From NCBI GenBank assembly GCA_047967505.1, contig CM106540.1: a stretch of DNA of 64,000 nt. One strand, written 5' to 3'. The notes below the pieces were generated by a model, which was given only the letters and a program-made list of their open reading frames with translations, was not told the DNA's origin and made no database searches. This stretch comes from Dipteris shenzhenensis (lineage: Eukaryota; Polypodiophyta; Polypodiopsida; Gleicheniales). Of this stretch, positions 31,890 to 43,157 are shown one piece after another (positions within the stretch are counted from its first letter, which is position 1; the number at the start of each line of letters is the position of its first letter). Both the position numbers and the translations under genes were made by a program.

Positions 31890-33272
31890 ACCTGCAATGC
31901 CACAAAGAAGTGCTTGGCTGCTCAATTATTGCAACAACATGATCAAATACCCCTGATACATGTAAGGGATACAAAGTCCCACACTTGGCACCCCTGGCCA
32001 AAAGCATATAGAGCCCTTTTAAATTTTCCAACTCTAAAAGCCAAAAGTGGTGTGAAAACCAGCATCATCTAGCTGACCCACTGAAAGAAGACTCTTGGTT
32101 AGCTTAGGCACATGTCTCACATGTTTCAAAACAAATGCAGACCCATTTGCAAAAGAGAACTTTATGTCACCTGCTCCCACTATGTCACATGCATAGTCAT
32201 TTCCAAGATGCACACAACCTGTCTTTCCACTGTCATAAGTGGAGAACCATTCCCTATGGGGAGTAACATGGAATGAAGCACCAGAATCCAAAATCCAATC
32301 CTGGGAATATGCATCATCTGAAGTGGTAAGCAACTCTGCAGATAAACTAGACATGAAGAGAACATCATTGTCACTATCATGTGTGACTGCATTGATCTCT
32401 TCGATTCTCACTTTTGCTTTGTCTTCCCTTGGACTTTCTTCCTTTTGATTTGCACCCCAATTTTCATTCTTTTTCTTATTCTTTTGCTCTCTTTTCAGCT
32501 TGTAGCAATCCTTTTTCATATGGCCCTTCTTGCCACAATGGTAACACTCAATGTTCCGTGCCCTGGAATTGCTACGAGACTTCCCTCTTTCTTGGGACTT
32601 CCCCCTGAACTGTGATCTACCCCTTTGCACATTTAAGGCTGCATCCTGCTTGTTGCCATCCATAGACTTCCGTCTAATCTCCTCGGCCAACAAGCTACCC
32701 ACAACATCATCAAATTTCAATACTCCACCAGGTGCAGAGTTACTGACAGCTGTACGGAAGGTATCCCATGAGGATGGCAATGAACATAAGAGAAATATTG
32801 CCTTAGTCTCTGCATCAAAATTCATTTTCTGAGCCTGAAGCTGGCTGAAAATAATATTGAATTCATTCAAGTGAGAAGCAATGGAGACCCCTTCCTTCAT
32901 CTGCAGCTCAAACAACCTCTTCATGAGGTAAACTTTATTAGAGGCAGTTTCCTTCTCATAAGTGGCACACAGTTTCTTCCACAAATCTTCCGTAGTCTGC
33001 TCATTTACTACTGTGAAATAAACTGACTCTGCAAGATGAAGTCTAATAGTAGACTTTGCTAATGCATCCAACTCATTCCAATCATCCTTAGACATATCCG
33101 CAGGCTTAGCTTCAATCCCTGCCAAGGGTTTAATCTGCTTCTTTTGAATAAGCACATCCCTTATTTGTTCTTTCCACAAAGAAAAGTTTGTCCCATCAAA
33201 CTTTTTAATGCTGAAAAACTCCTTTTCAGACATGGAAGAGGATGACATGATGCAAATAAAGCAAAATCCCAA
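31890..33272 (-). pseudogene. Copia A: gag and protease
   Basis: The frame begins near 33245 with MSSSSMSEKEFFSIKKFDG and continues NFSLWKEQIRDVLIQKKQIK. The UBN2-type capsid domain follows (TTEDLWKKLCATYEKETASN, KVYLMKRLFELQMKEGVSIA). The zinc knuckle CYHCGKKGHMKKDC is complete. A Lys/Glu-rich linker leads to the protease motif DWILDSGASFHVT and to HVPKLTKSLLSVGQLDDAGF. A frameshift near 32035 is followed by the remaining pre-integrase codons, ending TSLWHCR at the B insertion point. Gag to protease is open over about 400 codons, the best-preserved part of A. Confidence 0.93.
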
Positions 33273-34630
33273 ATGCTAGTGCCTGCAAGAGAGAATCACA
33301 ACAAATACCAGGTGCACCCAAATGTGTATGCCACAATAGAGTGAAATATCACCAAAACTCAAAGCTCAAAGCATCAAAAGATGCATCTGACTCATGTGCA
33401 TATACTATGCATCCATAGGAGCAAATCTGACCCAAAAGAAAATGCCAATAAGTGCCAAATGACTCAAGCATAAACACCGTCCACTGGCATATGCATCAAT
33501 AATATCTCATCCAAGAGAGCATAGCACTATCAGTGCATCACCAGCAATGTATCAAAGCTGTCCCTCAGCATAAAATAACATCCATGTGCAAAGCGTCCAT
33601 AAAAAATAGCATCCCACAAGGCAATTTGGGCCTATCAGCGCATCCAACAAGGACCGCAATGCATCCAAATGGCCTATAAATCATCCACTGCAACCCAATG
33701 CATACCACAAATGAGCGCACACTACCCAAACTGCAACCAGAGTGATCTGCATAAGGTATGCTCAAGAAATCATAGTCCCATGGTAATGAGCGCTACTGAA
33801 AATAGAACCTGAGATGCCTCAAAACATGGGCGCCATTGCATAATCGGACTCAGTAAGAAAATCTGCAAATATCTCTCTTCTCAACACTTATCCACTGCCA
33901 TGTGGCATAAATCTAAGGTTTCAAAACCTTAGAATGAAAAATGCATAACAGAGAGATGAAATCGAACACACAGAGATCTATAACTCTGAAAATCCTCCAC
34001 CGAATTGTGCAAGATCTGACAGGTAGGGGTTTTTGGGCATCCGGAACGCAATGGGACAGACGGTTTTGGAAACCGTGGTCTCAATCACTGGGTCCAACAC
34101 ACGGGCTGAAAAACGTTTTTTGAAACAGAGCTGTTTGTAAACTCCACCGGAGTGCAAATGATGAGCAACATAGAAGTTTTAGGACCTCCTGAGTCCACCA
34201 GAACTGACAGATCTGCAAATGGTTGCTCCAAACTTGAGTTCCAACACCCGGGCAAAAAACGCAGGAACTGACACAGTGAGTCAGAAATCCAATGAAATGA
34301 CCCCAGATTCAAGAATGAAGGTGTTTCCAAGCTCTTGAAGTGAAGTGGACACCAAAAGCAAGCAATAGTTGCCTCTACAAGTCAATACGGAGTCTCTGTC
34401 ATCGAACGGAACAGGAAAAAGCTCAAAAAACGACTTTTTCTTTGAAAGCTCTTAACAGGCTCTCAAAACCACTTCACAAAGCCAAAGTGACTTTTCCAAA
34501 GGTTCCTCCAAGGTCTCTGCACACTCGGATGCAAGTAAAGTCACCCACAAAGCTTCCCACAAAGCTTCTCCTTCCTCCCACAGAGTTGCTGAGCTTCCAA
34601 GCATTCACGCACGCTCAGCTAGATCACTCG
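33273..34630 (-). other. Long untranslated leader of copia A
   Basis: About 1.35 kb between the primer site and gag without a credible frame. It is rich in TGCAT/CATCCA words (33380-33760). It is long for a copia leader. I see no captured gene in it. Confidence 0.6.
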
Positions 34631-34643
34631 GGCTCTGATACCA
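34631..34643 (-). other. Primer binding site of copia A
   Basis: Minus-strand TGGTATCAGAGCC, two bases inside the end of the 5-prime LTR. Confidence 0.95.
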
Positions 34644-34645
34644 GT

Positions 34646-34816
34646 TGAGAGTGCTCTCAACGGAAGCAAGAACGGAAGAAGGAGAGAGAGAGACAAAGAG
34701 CTACACAAGTTTTGGTGGGTGCAGAACCACCCTAATCTTCTTTTTCATTCATTTATATATGTGTTTGAGTATTGTACATAACTGGGGTAAAGGCACAGTG
34801 ACCTTTAACCCCCACA
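34646..34816 (-). repeat. 5-prime LTR of copia A (171 bp)
   Basis: On the plus strand it runs from TGAGAGTGCTCTCAACGG to CCCCCACA, so the minus strand starts TGTGGGGG. It is followed by CCACT, which equals the five bases before the left LTR. The right boundary rests on that duplication and the TG...CA ends, because the left copy lacks this part. Confidence 0.75.
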
Positions 34817-34821
34817 CCACT

Positions 34822-35294
34822 CCTCTTCCAATTCCAACATTAGATCAGGATGTCCTTGCCGATAAATTGATACCTCGACAACAGAACTATGAGTCCCATC
34901 AAGCAAATCATCATCCGTTTCTTCCCATTGAAGGTTCTTCCATCCAAACCTTCTATATGTGATGCTCCAAATCTCTCTTTTATGTTGAGTCAAGGTACTT
35001 TGCCTGGATAGTCCTCCAAAATGAATGGAATAAACTATTGTGTCCTTTGTAAACACCTCTGGTCACCATATGATGTAGGCCATGTGTATGTGTTTTGCTC
35101 CTCCTGCAGACATTGTGTGCATGTACATGCAGGGGAGATAACCATTGGAAGGTCTTATGTATCCCTTTGTTTAACTTCACACCCTTTGGAACCCTTGCTA
35201 GCATGAGATCCTAGCCATAGATTTATCCTTGACCACCATGAGATGGCATGAGAAACTATGAGACTAGATGTATCCTTGACATAGCTTGAGGCAT
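34822..35294. other. Right flank of copia A, no clear gene
   Basis: A frame with TPLPIPTLDQDVLADKLIPR continues to about 34960 and might be an old coding fragment interrupted by A. The left flank does not supply a matching continuation. The Cys-rich 61-residue frame at 35021 has no recognised family. Confidence 0.3.
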
Positions 35295-35420
35295 TCCCTT
35301 GAGGGGGGGTTTGATGCGATATCTCAAGGTGTATGCCCCAGGCACACCTTAGGTTCTATGTGTGTGTGCTAGAGGCACACTTAGGTGCCCATAAGCACTG
35401 TTAGGTGGTGATAGATGCCA
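35295..35420 (+). other. Possible polypurine tract and LTR start of an old LTR element
   Basis: GAGGGGGGGTT at about 35300 is followed by TGATGCGATATCTCAAGG. A purine tract plus TGATG-type start is common at plant LTR borders. CAGGCACACCTTAGG and GAGGCACACTTAGG repeats follow. No partner LTR was found. Confidence 0.3.
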
Positions 35421-35539
35421 CATAGGATGATTGAGAGATTCTAGGAGCTGATTGAGGAGATGATTGAGGAAATGATTATGGAGCTTGGTGGCTCATCTAG
35501 AGGTGCCTACATATGGACCTCACCTTTCTTCATTCCATA

Positions 35540-36745
35540 AGCAAGCATTCTATTGTTTTGTGTTTAGCTTCATGCTTTCCTTTCACTTCTTCAACAACTA
35601 GCACAGATGAGGTGGTCAACGATCGAACGTTGAAAAAGGATGCTCCATCTGAGCTCCATCTTCAAAGAAAAGAAGGGACACTTTCATTAGCAAGGTGGCT
35701 AGTAAAGAGATCCCCCAACTTTAATGTACAAAATGTCACTAGAATTGTGTAGAGGGCTTCTTCCATTCGTTGTCGTGGGAGTAGGTGTTGTCAACATGCT
35801 GAGTGAGATTTTTTGGGGTTGCTCCTTGGATTCTTGTAAAAACTTTATATATGATGTGCTTTCAATGGCTTGGCATCATTACTATGCCGGGAGGATACAC
35901 TACAATTTCAAGGTAAATGGTCGGGATGTGTTTTGTAGAGCATGGTATGACATGCATGGAATACCACAGAAATCATTTTATCAATACAAGGAGCAATTCA
36001 AGAGTGGCGTGCAATGATATGTGCATGGGGATTCAAGGATTATGTCAGGAGGAGCAGGGAGCATAGAGGTATGGATAGGGCTCTCATTTAAGACTAGCAT
36101 GGAGCACAAGACTAGAACCATGTTGGATGGTTCTAGAGAGACATAGCATATGATACTTGGAGTATATAAGAAGATAGACATCTTCTATGAGGTTAACACT
36201 TCACTTAATCAATGTGGTTATGAGATCCTATCCACATCCACATTTGGTAGGATTTGGAAATCAGACTTAAAAAATGTAGCCCTTGCTAAGATGAGTAAAT
36301 TCTCTAAATGTAGCTTGTGGAGTCGGATCAAAATTCAATTGGCAGACACAAAAATCCAAGAGGAGCACAATTTGCAGATGGAGGAGAGAAAGGTGCATAG
36401 AGAATAGAGTTGTAGGAACCTGTACTATGCATGGCATAGGTACTCAGAGATGGATCCCCAAAAATATGTATGCATAATCCATGATAAGATGAACCAAAAA
36501 AAGAAGGCGATCCCAAGACTTTGCGGAAGTCCAATGACACCAACTTTGCATGGAAATTACAAGTTTCACTCATTGGAATAATTACCCATGGGCATGGACA
36601 TGGTCATTATGGACACTTCACCCTCAACAGACTGTGGCCATCTGATCCCAACAACGGACTATGGTCATCTGATCCCAACATGATCATTGGATCGCTTTCA
36701 TTATGTTTGTGCAACCTGGAGAGGATGAATATACATGACCTTTGA
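35540..36745 (+). pseudogene. Transposon-associated protein of unknown class, broken
   Basis: Segments appear in order across three frames. SMAWHHYYAGRIHYNFKVNG, VFCRAWYDMHGIPQKSFYQY and KEQFKSGVQ lie at 35860-36015. LNQCGYEILSTSTFGRIWKS and ALAKMSKFSKCSLWSRIK are at 36200-36340. EEHNLQMEERKVH and a segment with KYMCIIHDKMNQKK come near 36360-36500. SLIGIITHGHGHGHYGHFTL with WPSDPN is at 36555-36660. The order resembles a widespread family in non-seed plants, algae and invertebrates that I associate with DUF7869-type, probably transposon-derived proteins. That assignment is from memory and uncertain. Stops occur near 35750, 36016 and 36406. Confidence 0.45.
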
Positions 36746-36749
36746 GACC

Positions 36750-37460
36750 TTGCTATTAATGGGATTCCAAGAACCAGTGTTCAATTTCTCAATGCTCCAA
36801 ATAGTGTTTATTAACGCTACCAACTACACGATTTTCAAACTTTGCCACACTACCAAATGCTCTATTCCAGTTCTTCTATCCAATGAAAGGTTTCACATCA
36901 CAACCAATGAGGTTTTTCACAATCATTGTAATTTCCAAATATCAACAAAATTTTTTATATGGCGTAGTTCTCCATGTTAATACAATTTCCCACAAAAATG
37001 AAAATTTTCTAAATTTAGTGAAACTTTTCTCAAATTTAACGAATTCCACCTAATTTCAAAATTCCCAAAATGCAACTTTTGTCCCACTTTTTCTAATACG
37101 GTGTTTTCTCCTGCTTGTCCAAAAGCAGCTCTGCATTTCAGACATTTTTTATGTTGCCTGTCCAAAAGCATCCATTATAGTGACATATGCACTTAGTTGG
37201 CTAAGCACAAGCAGCACACCGACATTTTATTTTGCGAGGCCCTTCCGCAACCATTGCCGTAGTTCTACTTCTCATCTGAACTAGAAATGTACTGAACAGG
37301 TGCAACAATTTCACCCACCTTGCTCAGTCCCACATCACTACTCTCAGGTAACTCTGTTTGTAACTGCATCATCGCTCCACTCGAACTAGTAGCCACAGTC
37401 ATCTCTAACTGCCACTTCCACATGAACATCTTCAATCTTCTCTAGATCCATCAACCATTG
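36750..37460. other. No gene recognised
   Basis: AT-rich sequence. The phrase CTGTCCAAAAGCA or its variant occurs twice (near 37116 and 37157). Nothing else is supported. Confidence 0.45.
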
Positions 37461-37682
37461 TCATGGATGCGGCTTGGATCTATCCACTACCTATTGTTCA
37501 GGCCACTGCTCCATGGGTAATACTTCATCTATCCATGCGTCCGGCGGTAATTGCTGCTACCACCATTCCTGTGCTATTGCAGGTCTTCAAATCACCATCG
37601 GCTCATAGGAAGGGGGATCTGGCAATCTCGAAAAAGGCGTGTGCTTATTATAATACTTTCCTAGGAACTTATTTGCCTCTTT

Positions 37683-39441
37683 CTACCAAGGAGGGTGAGG
37701 AGGTAGTGACAGACTGAAAGAATGGGTGCACAATTCCAACCACAGACAAAGTGAATGCCTCTGCCACTTCAACACATCTATTATTTTGCTATTGCGAAGA
37801 AAGACTTCCACAATGCCTTTTGCTAGCTCTTCATATTTGGCTTGCCAATCCTCCTCAATCTGCACTAGCTCTGCAACCACTCCTTTTCCCTTATCTGCAC
37901 CACCACCACCAGAAGAAGTACTAAACCTCTTTGGTCCAGAACTAGTGAGAACCTATAGACCGTGTTGCTGACTGAAGCCTGCACTAGCTCCCGCATCTCC
38001 GTCCATCCTGGCTTATCACTCGTGTGGAACCAGCTCTCGATAGGTCTACAAAACAATAGCCGCACTCCATCTTGCCACCTGTTTGTCCCATTCCACCTGC
38101 ACATCACCCTGAAGAGCTTCCAAGAGCGAGTCCATCTGCTCCATGTTAACACTCACATTCCCCAAAAAAGCCCACAAATACTCTGCCAACACATCTATAG
38201 TACGTAGTACGTCAGCGTAGCAATGCTCAACACATACTCTGCCTATAGCTGGCTGCTGCGTGGCCTCCGAATGCACTTCTGCCACTTGAACCTTGGCTTC
38301 AAGGACTATCTTCTTGTCCTCTAGTTTCCACATCCGCTCCTACTGACCTCATAGAGACTCATTTTCCATGCGCAACTATGTGACTTTTGCCTCTAATCTG
38401 GTCACTCTTGCACACTCACCCCCCGCACCAATTTGTGAAGCTATTCGTGTGAGCAAATGTAAACAAAACTGTAGCTGCACATGCATAGGCCATGCCCAAA
38501 AATTGAACCCGATAGATGACATCGGAGACACACCCGTAGACTCCAATATCGCCATTAACACTTTTGCTATCGACACCCTCATCGCATCAGCTACTGCCAC
38601 TAATGTTGTAGGAGTCACCGTAGTCGTTGTTGCTGCACTTTGCTGAAGCTGTTCCATCCACCACTGCATAAGGGAACCTCCCACCACCGGAAGACCTCTT
38701 GGAATCACCGCGGCAATGGACACTGGAGTCACCGTCACGTGCTACGCCATGACTGGTAATGCCAGAGGTGTAGACATAGCAATCTACGTCCTCACCACCC
38801 CACTGGTTAAGACGCCTCCCACACCACCTGTATGTGAAGGAGTCAAGGGGGAAAGGGGAGATACCACCCCCCTAGCTAAGGCAAGGATTCTTCCTCCGTT
38901 GCTTCATAGCCACTCCGTTAGCAGATCGCTCAGCTTCGTCCTGTGCAAGCCCCTCAGGTGCAAGAGTGAGCACCAAGGCGGTCGACCGTCGAGGCACTGT
39001 AGACTCTAGATGCAGGGGAAATAGAATCTCCAGGACCTGCCCAATCATGGAATTCACTACCTTCTTCTTATCTACATGTGTCACCACCCGTAAAGCCTCT
39101 GCATGAATCCGCTCCTTCAGGATTTGATCCCATGGCACTACCCTCTCCTCAGCAACCACTATCATCCCTCGAGTTCGAGGAGTGATGGTGTATGTTTTGG
39201 CATGCAAGAACAATGACTCAAGTATCCAGCAAGACAGGACCCTCATCTGAACATCCGAAGACCCACTCAGTTTGTACTCGCCCCTAGTAGGAGTTCCAAA
39301 CTCCACCTCCATCGCCGCCAATGTACACGTTGGTTGCACGATCATCCCTCCATCCATAGGCAAAAAGAGATGCTGATGAATCACTTGCAATGTCAGCCCC
39401 TGATGCTTATCCAAGAAGTCCATAGCAGATCCTACCGCCAA
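37683..39441 (-). pseudogene. CpG-rich reading frame with coiled coil, unrecognised
   Basis: From 39441 downward, a 189-residue frame starts MAVGSAMDFLDKHQGL and contains VEFGTPTRGEYKLSGSSDVQ and ILFPLHLESTVPRRSTALVL. It stops near 38872. A second frame (38738-38376) has a Thr/Val-rich stretch and then RVTRLEAKVT. After two stops it continues as a coiled coil, WKLEDKKIVLEAKVQVAEVH, at 38333-38046 with the FRVMCRWNGTNRW region in another frame. The end (37880-37683) reads MVAELVQIEEDWQAKYEELA. There are few stops over about 1.7 kb and many CG dinucleotides. Position downstream of a gypsy integrase on the same strand suggests an extra ORF or cargo of a gypsy element, or an independent gene relic. 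No named domain was recognised. Confidence 0.45.
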
Positions 39442-39939
39442 CTACTGGCAAAGCGCCGATGCTCATGAATGAACAGCCACCCTCTACCAATCAATACTGC
39501 TAAAACTTTGAATCCGTAGTAGCTAGAGGTGAGCATCAATTAACTGGGAATCAATATACACCAACGGAAGAAGAGGAAGAAATTGACCATGAGCCATTCC
39601 CATGGCGAGGCGAAGGAGAAGAAGAGAGATAACAATGAACGCAAATGAGTGCTGGAAGGCAAATGCACTCAAGAGAACTACAAGTCGATGAAGAGAAAGC
39701 AGCAAGCAACTGGTACATGTAAACAATTGCTCAAGAGTTGTAATTTAGATTGCTAATATCCAGCCCTTACGACAGTGAGTTGCATGGCGACTAGGCTAGG
39801 ACTGCGTAGAAGACTACTGTCATCATGCCTCGAACCCTTCTGCCACATGTCCTCATGCGATAGCTCTACCACCTCCACCTCAACCAAGGAAATATGTGCC
39901 TCATTAGAGATGGGGAATGGGAACTAAATACTGCCGTCA
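39442..39939. other. Spacer between the coiled-coil frame and the integrase relic
   Basis: No element end or gene could be fixed. GGAAGAAGAGGAAGAA and similar purine words occur near 39566-39620. Confidence 0.4.
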
Positions 39940-41035
39940 TGATGGTATGGAGCGAAACCCATTAACTGGATGTGGAAGTACGTGCCCTTGCAAATCCGCA
40001 AGATAAAACGAGGTCGATCCGCAATCATGAAAAACCTAGAATGGACCCGACCATTGCAATTTCAACTTCCCCGGCATTTTTCCAAGGTGAGTGTTGAACA
40101 GAAGAACCAGTTGCCCACGGTCAAAATATTTCTTCTTGGAAGCCAAATCCACCCTCCGCTTGCATCGTGCTTGAACCTTCAAGGTGAGATAATAGTTGCA
40201 TATCATCCAATTGGTCTAGAACATCCAACCGGAATACCATAGAGTCCTGCGGAAGAAGCCTGTCCTCTACCGCAATCCTCGAGCTCGGAACAATATGCTC
40301 GATCGATGTGATTGCTTCCAGCCGAAATGCCAACTTAAAAGGAGAACCCTGTGGCCACCTTGAATGATGTGTGGTACGCCCATAATGCTGCCAATAACTT
40401 CTCATCCCAATCCGTGCAGTGCTCATTCACCAATAGCGACATGATCCGCTTGAAAGTATGATTTGTAGACTCTGCCAAACCATTAAGTATGATTTGTAGA
40501 CTCTGCCAAACCATTCGCTTGCGGATAACAGGGGGAAGACTTCTTGTGAATCACCATATAAAAAGCATTCATCCGCTTGATAACCTTATTGATAAAGTGA
40601 GTCCCCCTCTCGCTAACAATCTCAATTGGACATGCAAACCGAGTGAACACATCGCGGTAAAGACACTTTGCGATCGATTTTGCAGTATTGTCCCACAAGG
40701 CCTAAGATTCCACCCATTTGGTACAATAATCCGTGGCTACCAAAGGTAGCAATTCCTTGTGCAGGCAGCTGTAGGCTTGAATGGACCCATGAAATCTAGG
40801 CCCCATTTCTGGAATGGCTCCAAAGGCAAGATGGGATTAAGTGGCATGCGGTCTCGATCAATGGGATGTCCCAACCATTGGCAAAGGTCGCAACTTTTTG
40901 CAAACCATCGAGCATCCTTTTGCATGGTTGGCCACCATAACCCTGCCTGCAAAACTTTCTTTGGGGTGACTTTGCCCACAAAATGGCCACCAGAAACCCC
41001 ACAATGGGCTTCCATTAGCATTGCCTCCTACTCAT
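39940..41035 (-). pseudogene. Ty3/gypsy integrase relic
   Basis: From 41021: MEAHCGVSGGHFVGKVTPKK, WWPTMQKDARWFAKSCDLCQ (HHCC zinc finger) and WGLDFMGPFKP (first catalytic Asp). A gap in frame follows, then FTRFACPIEIVSERGTHFIN, where the second catalytic Asp (usual SDRGTHF) is Glu. PCYPQANGLAEST supplies the third acid. Further on come SPFKLAFRLEAI, a drifted RLDVLDQLDDMQ, and in another frame GHVLPHPVNGFRSI, the usual end of plant gypsy integrase. A 31-bp tandem duplication (40454-40484 and 40485-40515) breaks the frame after the third motif. No RT or LTR is attached. Confidence 0.85.
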
Positions 41036-41059
41036 GAGAAGACCGTATTAGATAATTCG

Positions 41060-41762
41060 GGAAAAACCCAATTCCCAGAATGGCAGTTTTGGAAGAAATT
41101 GTAGCTCCCCTCAATAAAAAAATAGGAGAAATATGTGAAAATAGACTAGATAGCCATTCATGAAGTGTGAAATATCAACTACATTCTCAAATAATAAATA
41201 GAATATCAGTGTCTAAACTACATTATCATCAACAAAATAATAAACTTTGAAACCCATTTGAGTTAGATTCATCTCGTGAGCCATAGTGATGTTCGAAAAC
41301 ACCTTCATAATTCTAGAATTTCCATTGATATTGAGACTCGCTTTTGTTGTGAGCATTCTCATTTGAAAATCTCCAAAACACCGTTTACAAAATGTAGAGT
41401 GTAATTAATAACCATGAGTATTGCAATGAAAATGCACAGGCTCTTTAACTTAGTAAGATATGTAGTTGATGGAAAATCAAGATATGTAGTTGAGGAGAAT
41501 GAATGCAAGATATGTAGTTGATGGAAAATCAATGGGCAATGACAAGCATTTGATGTAATTTAGGTGGTAATGACAATCATTTATTGTGCACTTTCAATTT
41601 TTGGACTGACTATCATTATTGTAAAATGATAACTTTACATGTCATGTTGCTTACTCATTGCAAAGTAAAAAAGTACACTTTAGGATGGAAACATAACAAC
41701 TTGTTGATACACCATTGAAATCCCTAAAATAAATCATGATTCCAAAGAAACTCTCAACCACT
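41060..41762. repeat. ~700-bp direct repeat, copy 1
   Basis: Begins GGGAAAAACCCAATTCCCAG and ends around AAAGAAACTCTCAA. It is nearly identical to 43158-43832, and both copies lack coding sense. Copy 1 has an extra ~35 bp near 41690-41730 (ACTTGTTGATACACC). Confidence 0.9.
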
Positions 41763-43157
41763 AGTGGAGAATAGCAGTAGGATAATGGCAAAAGTGCCAA
41801 TGCACATGTGAGTTTAGGATTCCTTGTGCATGTTTTCAGGTCATGATATGAGATTGGCACCACTACCATTCTCCACTGGTGGCATTCTCCATAGAGATTG
41901 GCACAATTCCATATGATCTCTGCACATGGGAGTTTAGGCTTCTCAATGACATTTCTTTGGGCCTAATAAGAGATTGGCACCAGTGCCATTCTTCACTTGT
42001 ACAAATGTTTACCCTACTATTCTAGGAGGGGTATTCCAGTGATCATAGGAGAGTGGTGTCCGATTCCAATCGACATGTGAGTTTGACGATCTCAGAGACT
42101 GACAAAATTCCATATGATCTCTACACAACGGAGACAGTGATCACTACATAAAAGAATGCACATGTAAGTTTAGGATTCCTTGTGCACCACTCCCATTCTC
42201 CACTGGTGGCATTCTATAATGGCAAAACTGCCAATCCACATGAGTTTATGATTCCTTGTGCTTGTTTTCAGGTCATGCTATGAGATTGGCACCACTACCA
42301 TTCTCCACTATTGGCATTCTCCACAGAGATTAACACAATTCCATATGATGTCTTCACAGCGGAGATAGTGACCACTACATAGAAGAATGCACATGTGAGT
42401 TTAGGCTTCTCAATGCCATTTCTTAGGGCCTAATAAGAGATTGGCACCACTACCATTCTCTTGTACAAATGTTTACCCTACTATTCTAGGAGGGGTATTC
42501 CAATGATCGTAGGCGAGTGGTGTCCGATTCCAATCCACATGTGAGTCTGATGATCTCAGTATAATTATGTAGGTGCCACCATGAGTTTGGCATCAATACC
42601 ATTCTGCACTAGTGGTTGTCTAGACAAACTAAACCTATAGATTGACATTCCAAGGCCTAATAAGAGGTTGACACAATTCCATATGATCTCTACACAGCGG
42701 AGACAGTGATCACTACATAGAAGAATGAGCATGTGAGTTTAGGCTTGTCAATGCCATTTCTTAGGGCCTAATAAGAGATTGGCACCACTGCCATTCTTCA
42801 CTTGTACAAATGTTCACCCTACTATTCTAGGAGGGGTATTCCAATGATCATAAGAGAGTGGTGTCCGATTCCAATCCACATGTGAGTTTGATGAACTCAG
42901 AGATTGACACAATTCCATATGATCTCTACACAGCGGAGACAGTGATCTCTACATAGAAGAATGCACATGTGAGTTTAGGATTCCTTGTGCATGTTTTCAG
43001 GTCATGTTATGAGATTGGCACCACTACCATTCTCCACTGGTGGCATTCTCCACAGAGATTGACACAATTCCATATGGTTCTACACAGCGGAGACAGTGAT
43101 CGCTACATAGAAGAATGAGCATGTGAGTTTAGGCTTCTCAATGCCATTTCCGATTCC
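41763..43157. repeat. Satellite block 1
   Basis: Built of the same units as the large array at 49.9-60.3 kb: GAGATTGGCACCACTGCCAT in variants, ATTGACACAATTCCATATGA, and CCTACTATTCTAGGAGGGG. It is enclosed by the two copies of a 700-bp direct repeat. Confidence 0.9.

Larger units (their letters stand above)
24659..34816 (-). mobile_element. Ty1/copia element A (minus strand), carrying nested element B
   Basis: The element is bounded by a truncated 3-prime LTR on the left and a full 5-prime LTR on the right, with CCACT on both sides. In minus orientation the order is 5-prime LTR, primer site, a leader of about 1.35 kb, gag with zinc knuckle, protease, GAG-pre-integrase, integrase, and the beginning of RT. 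Element B (26353-31889) splits the pre-integrase segment at the W-H-x-R / LGHM motif. Everything from mid-RT to part of the 3-prime LTR is deleted. The readable LTR parts differ at five of about 145 bases, so A is older than B. Confidence 0.9.

Noticed and set aside
35021-35206. Cys-rich 61-residue protein as a zinc finger
   Set aside because: The Cys and His spacing (CVLCKH, CSSCRHC) matches no family I know and the flanks are noncoding.
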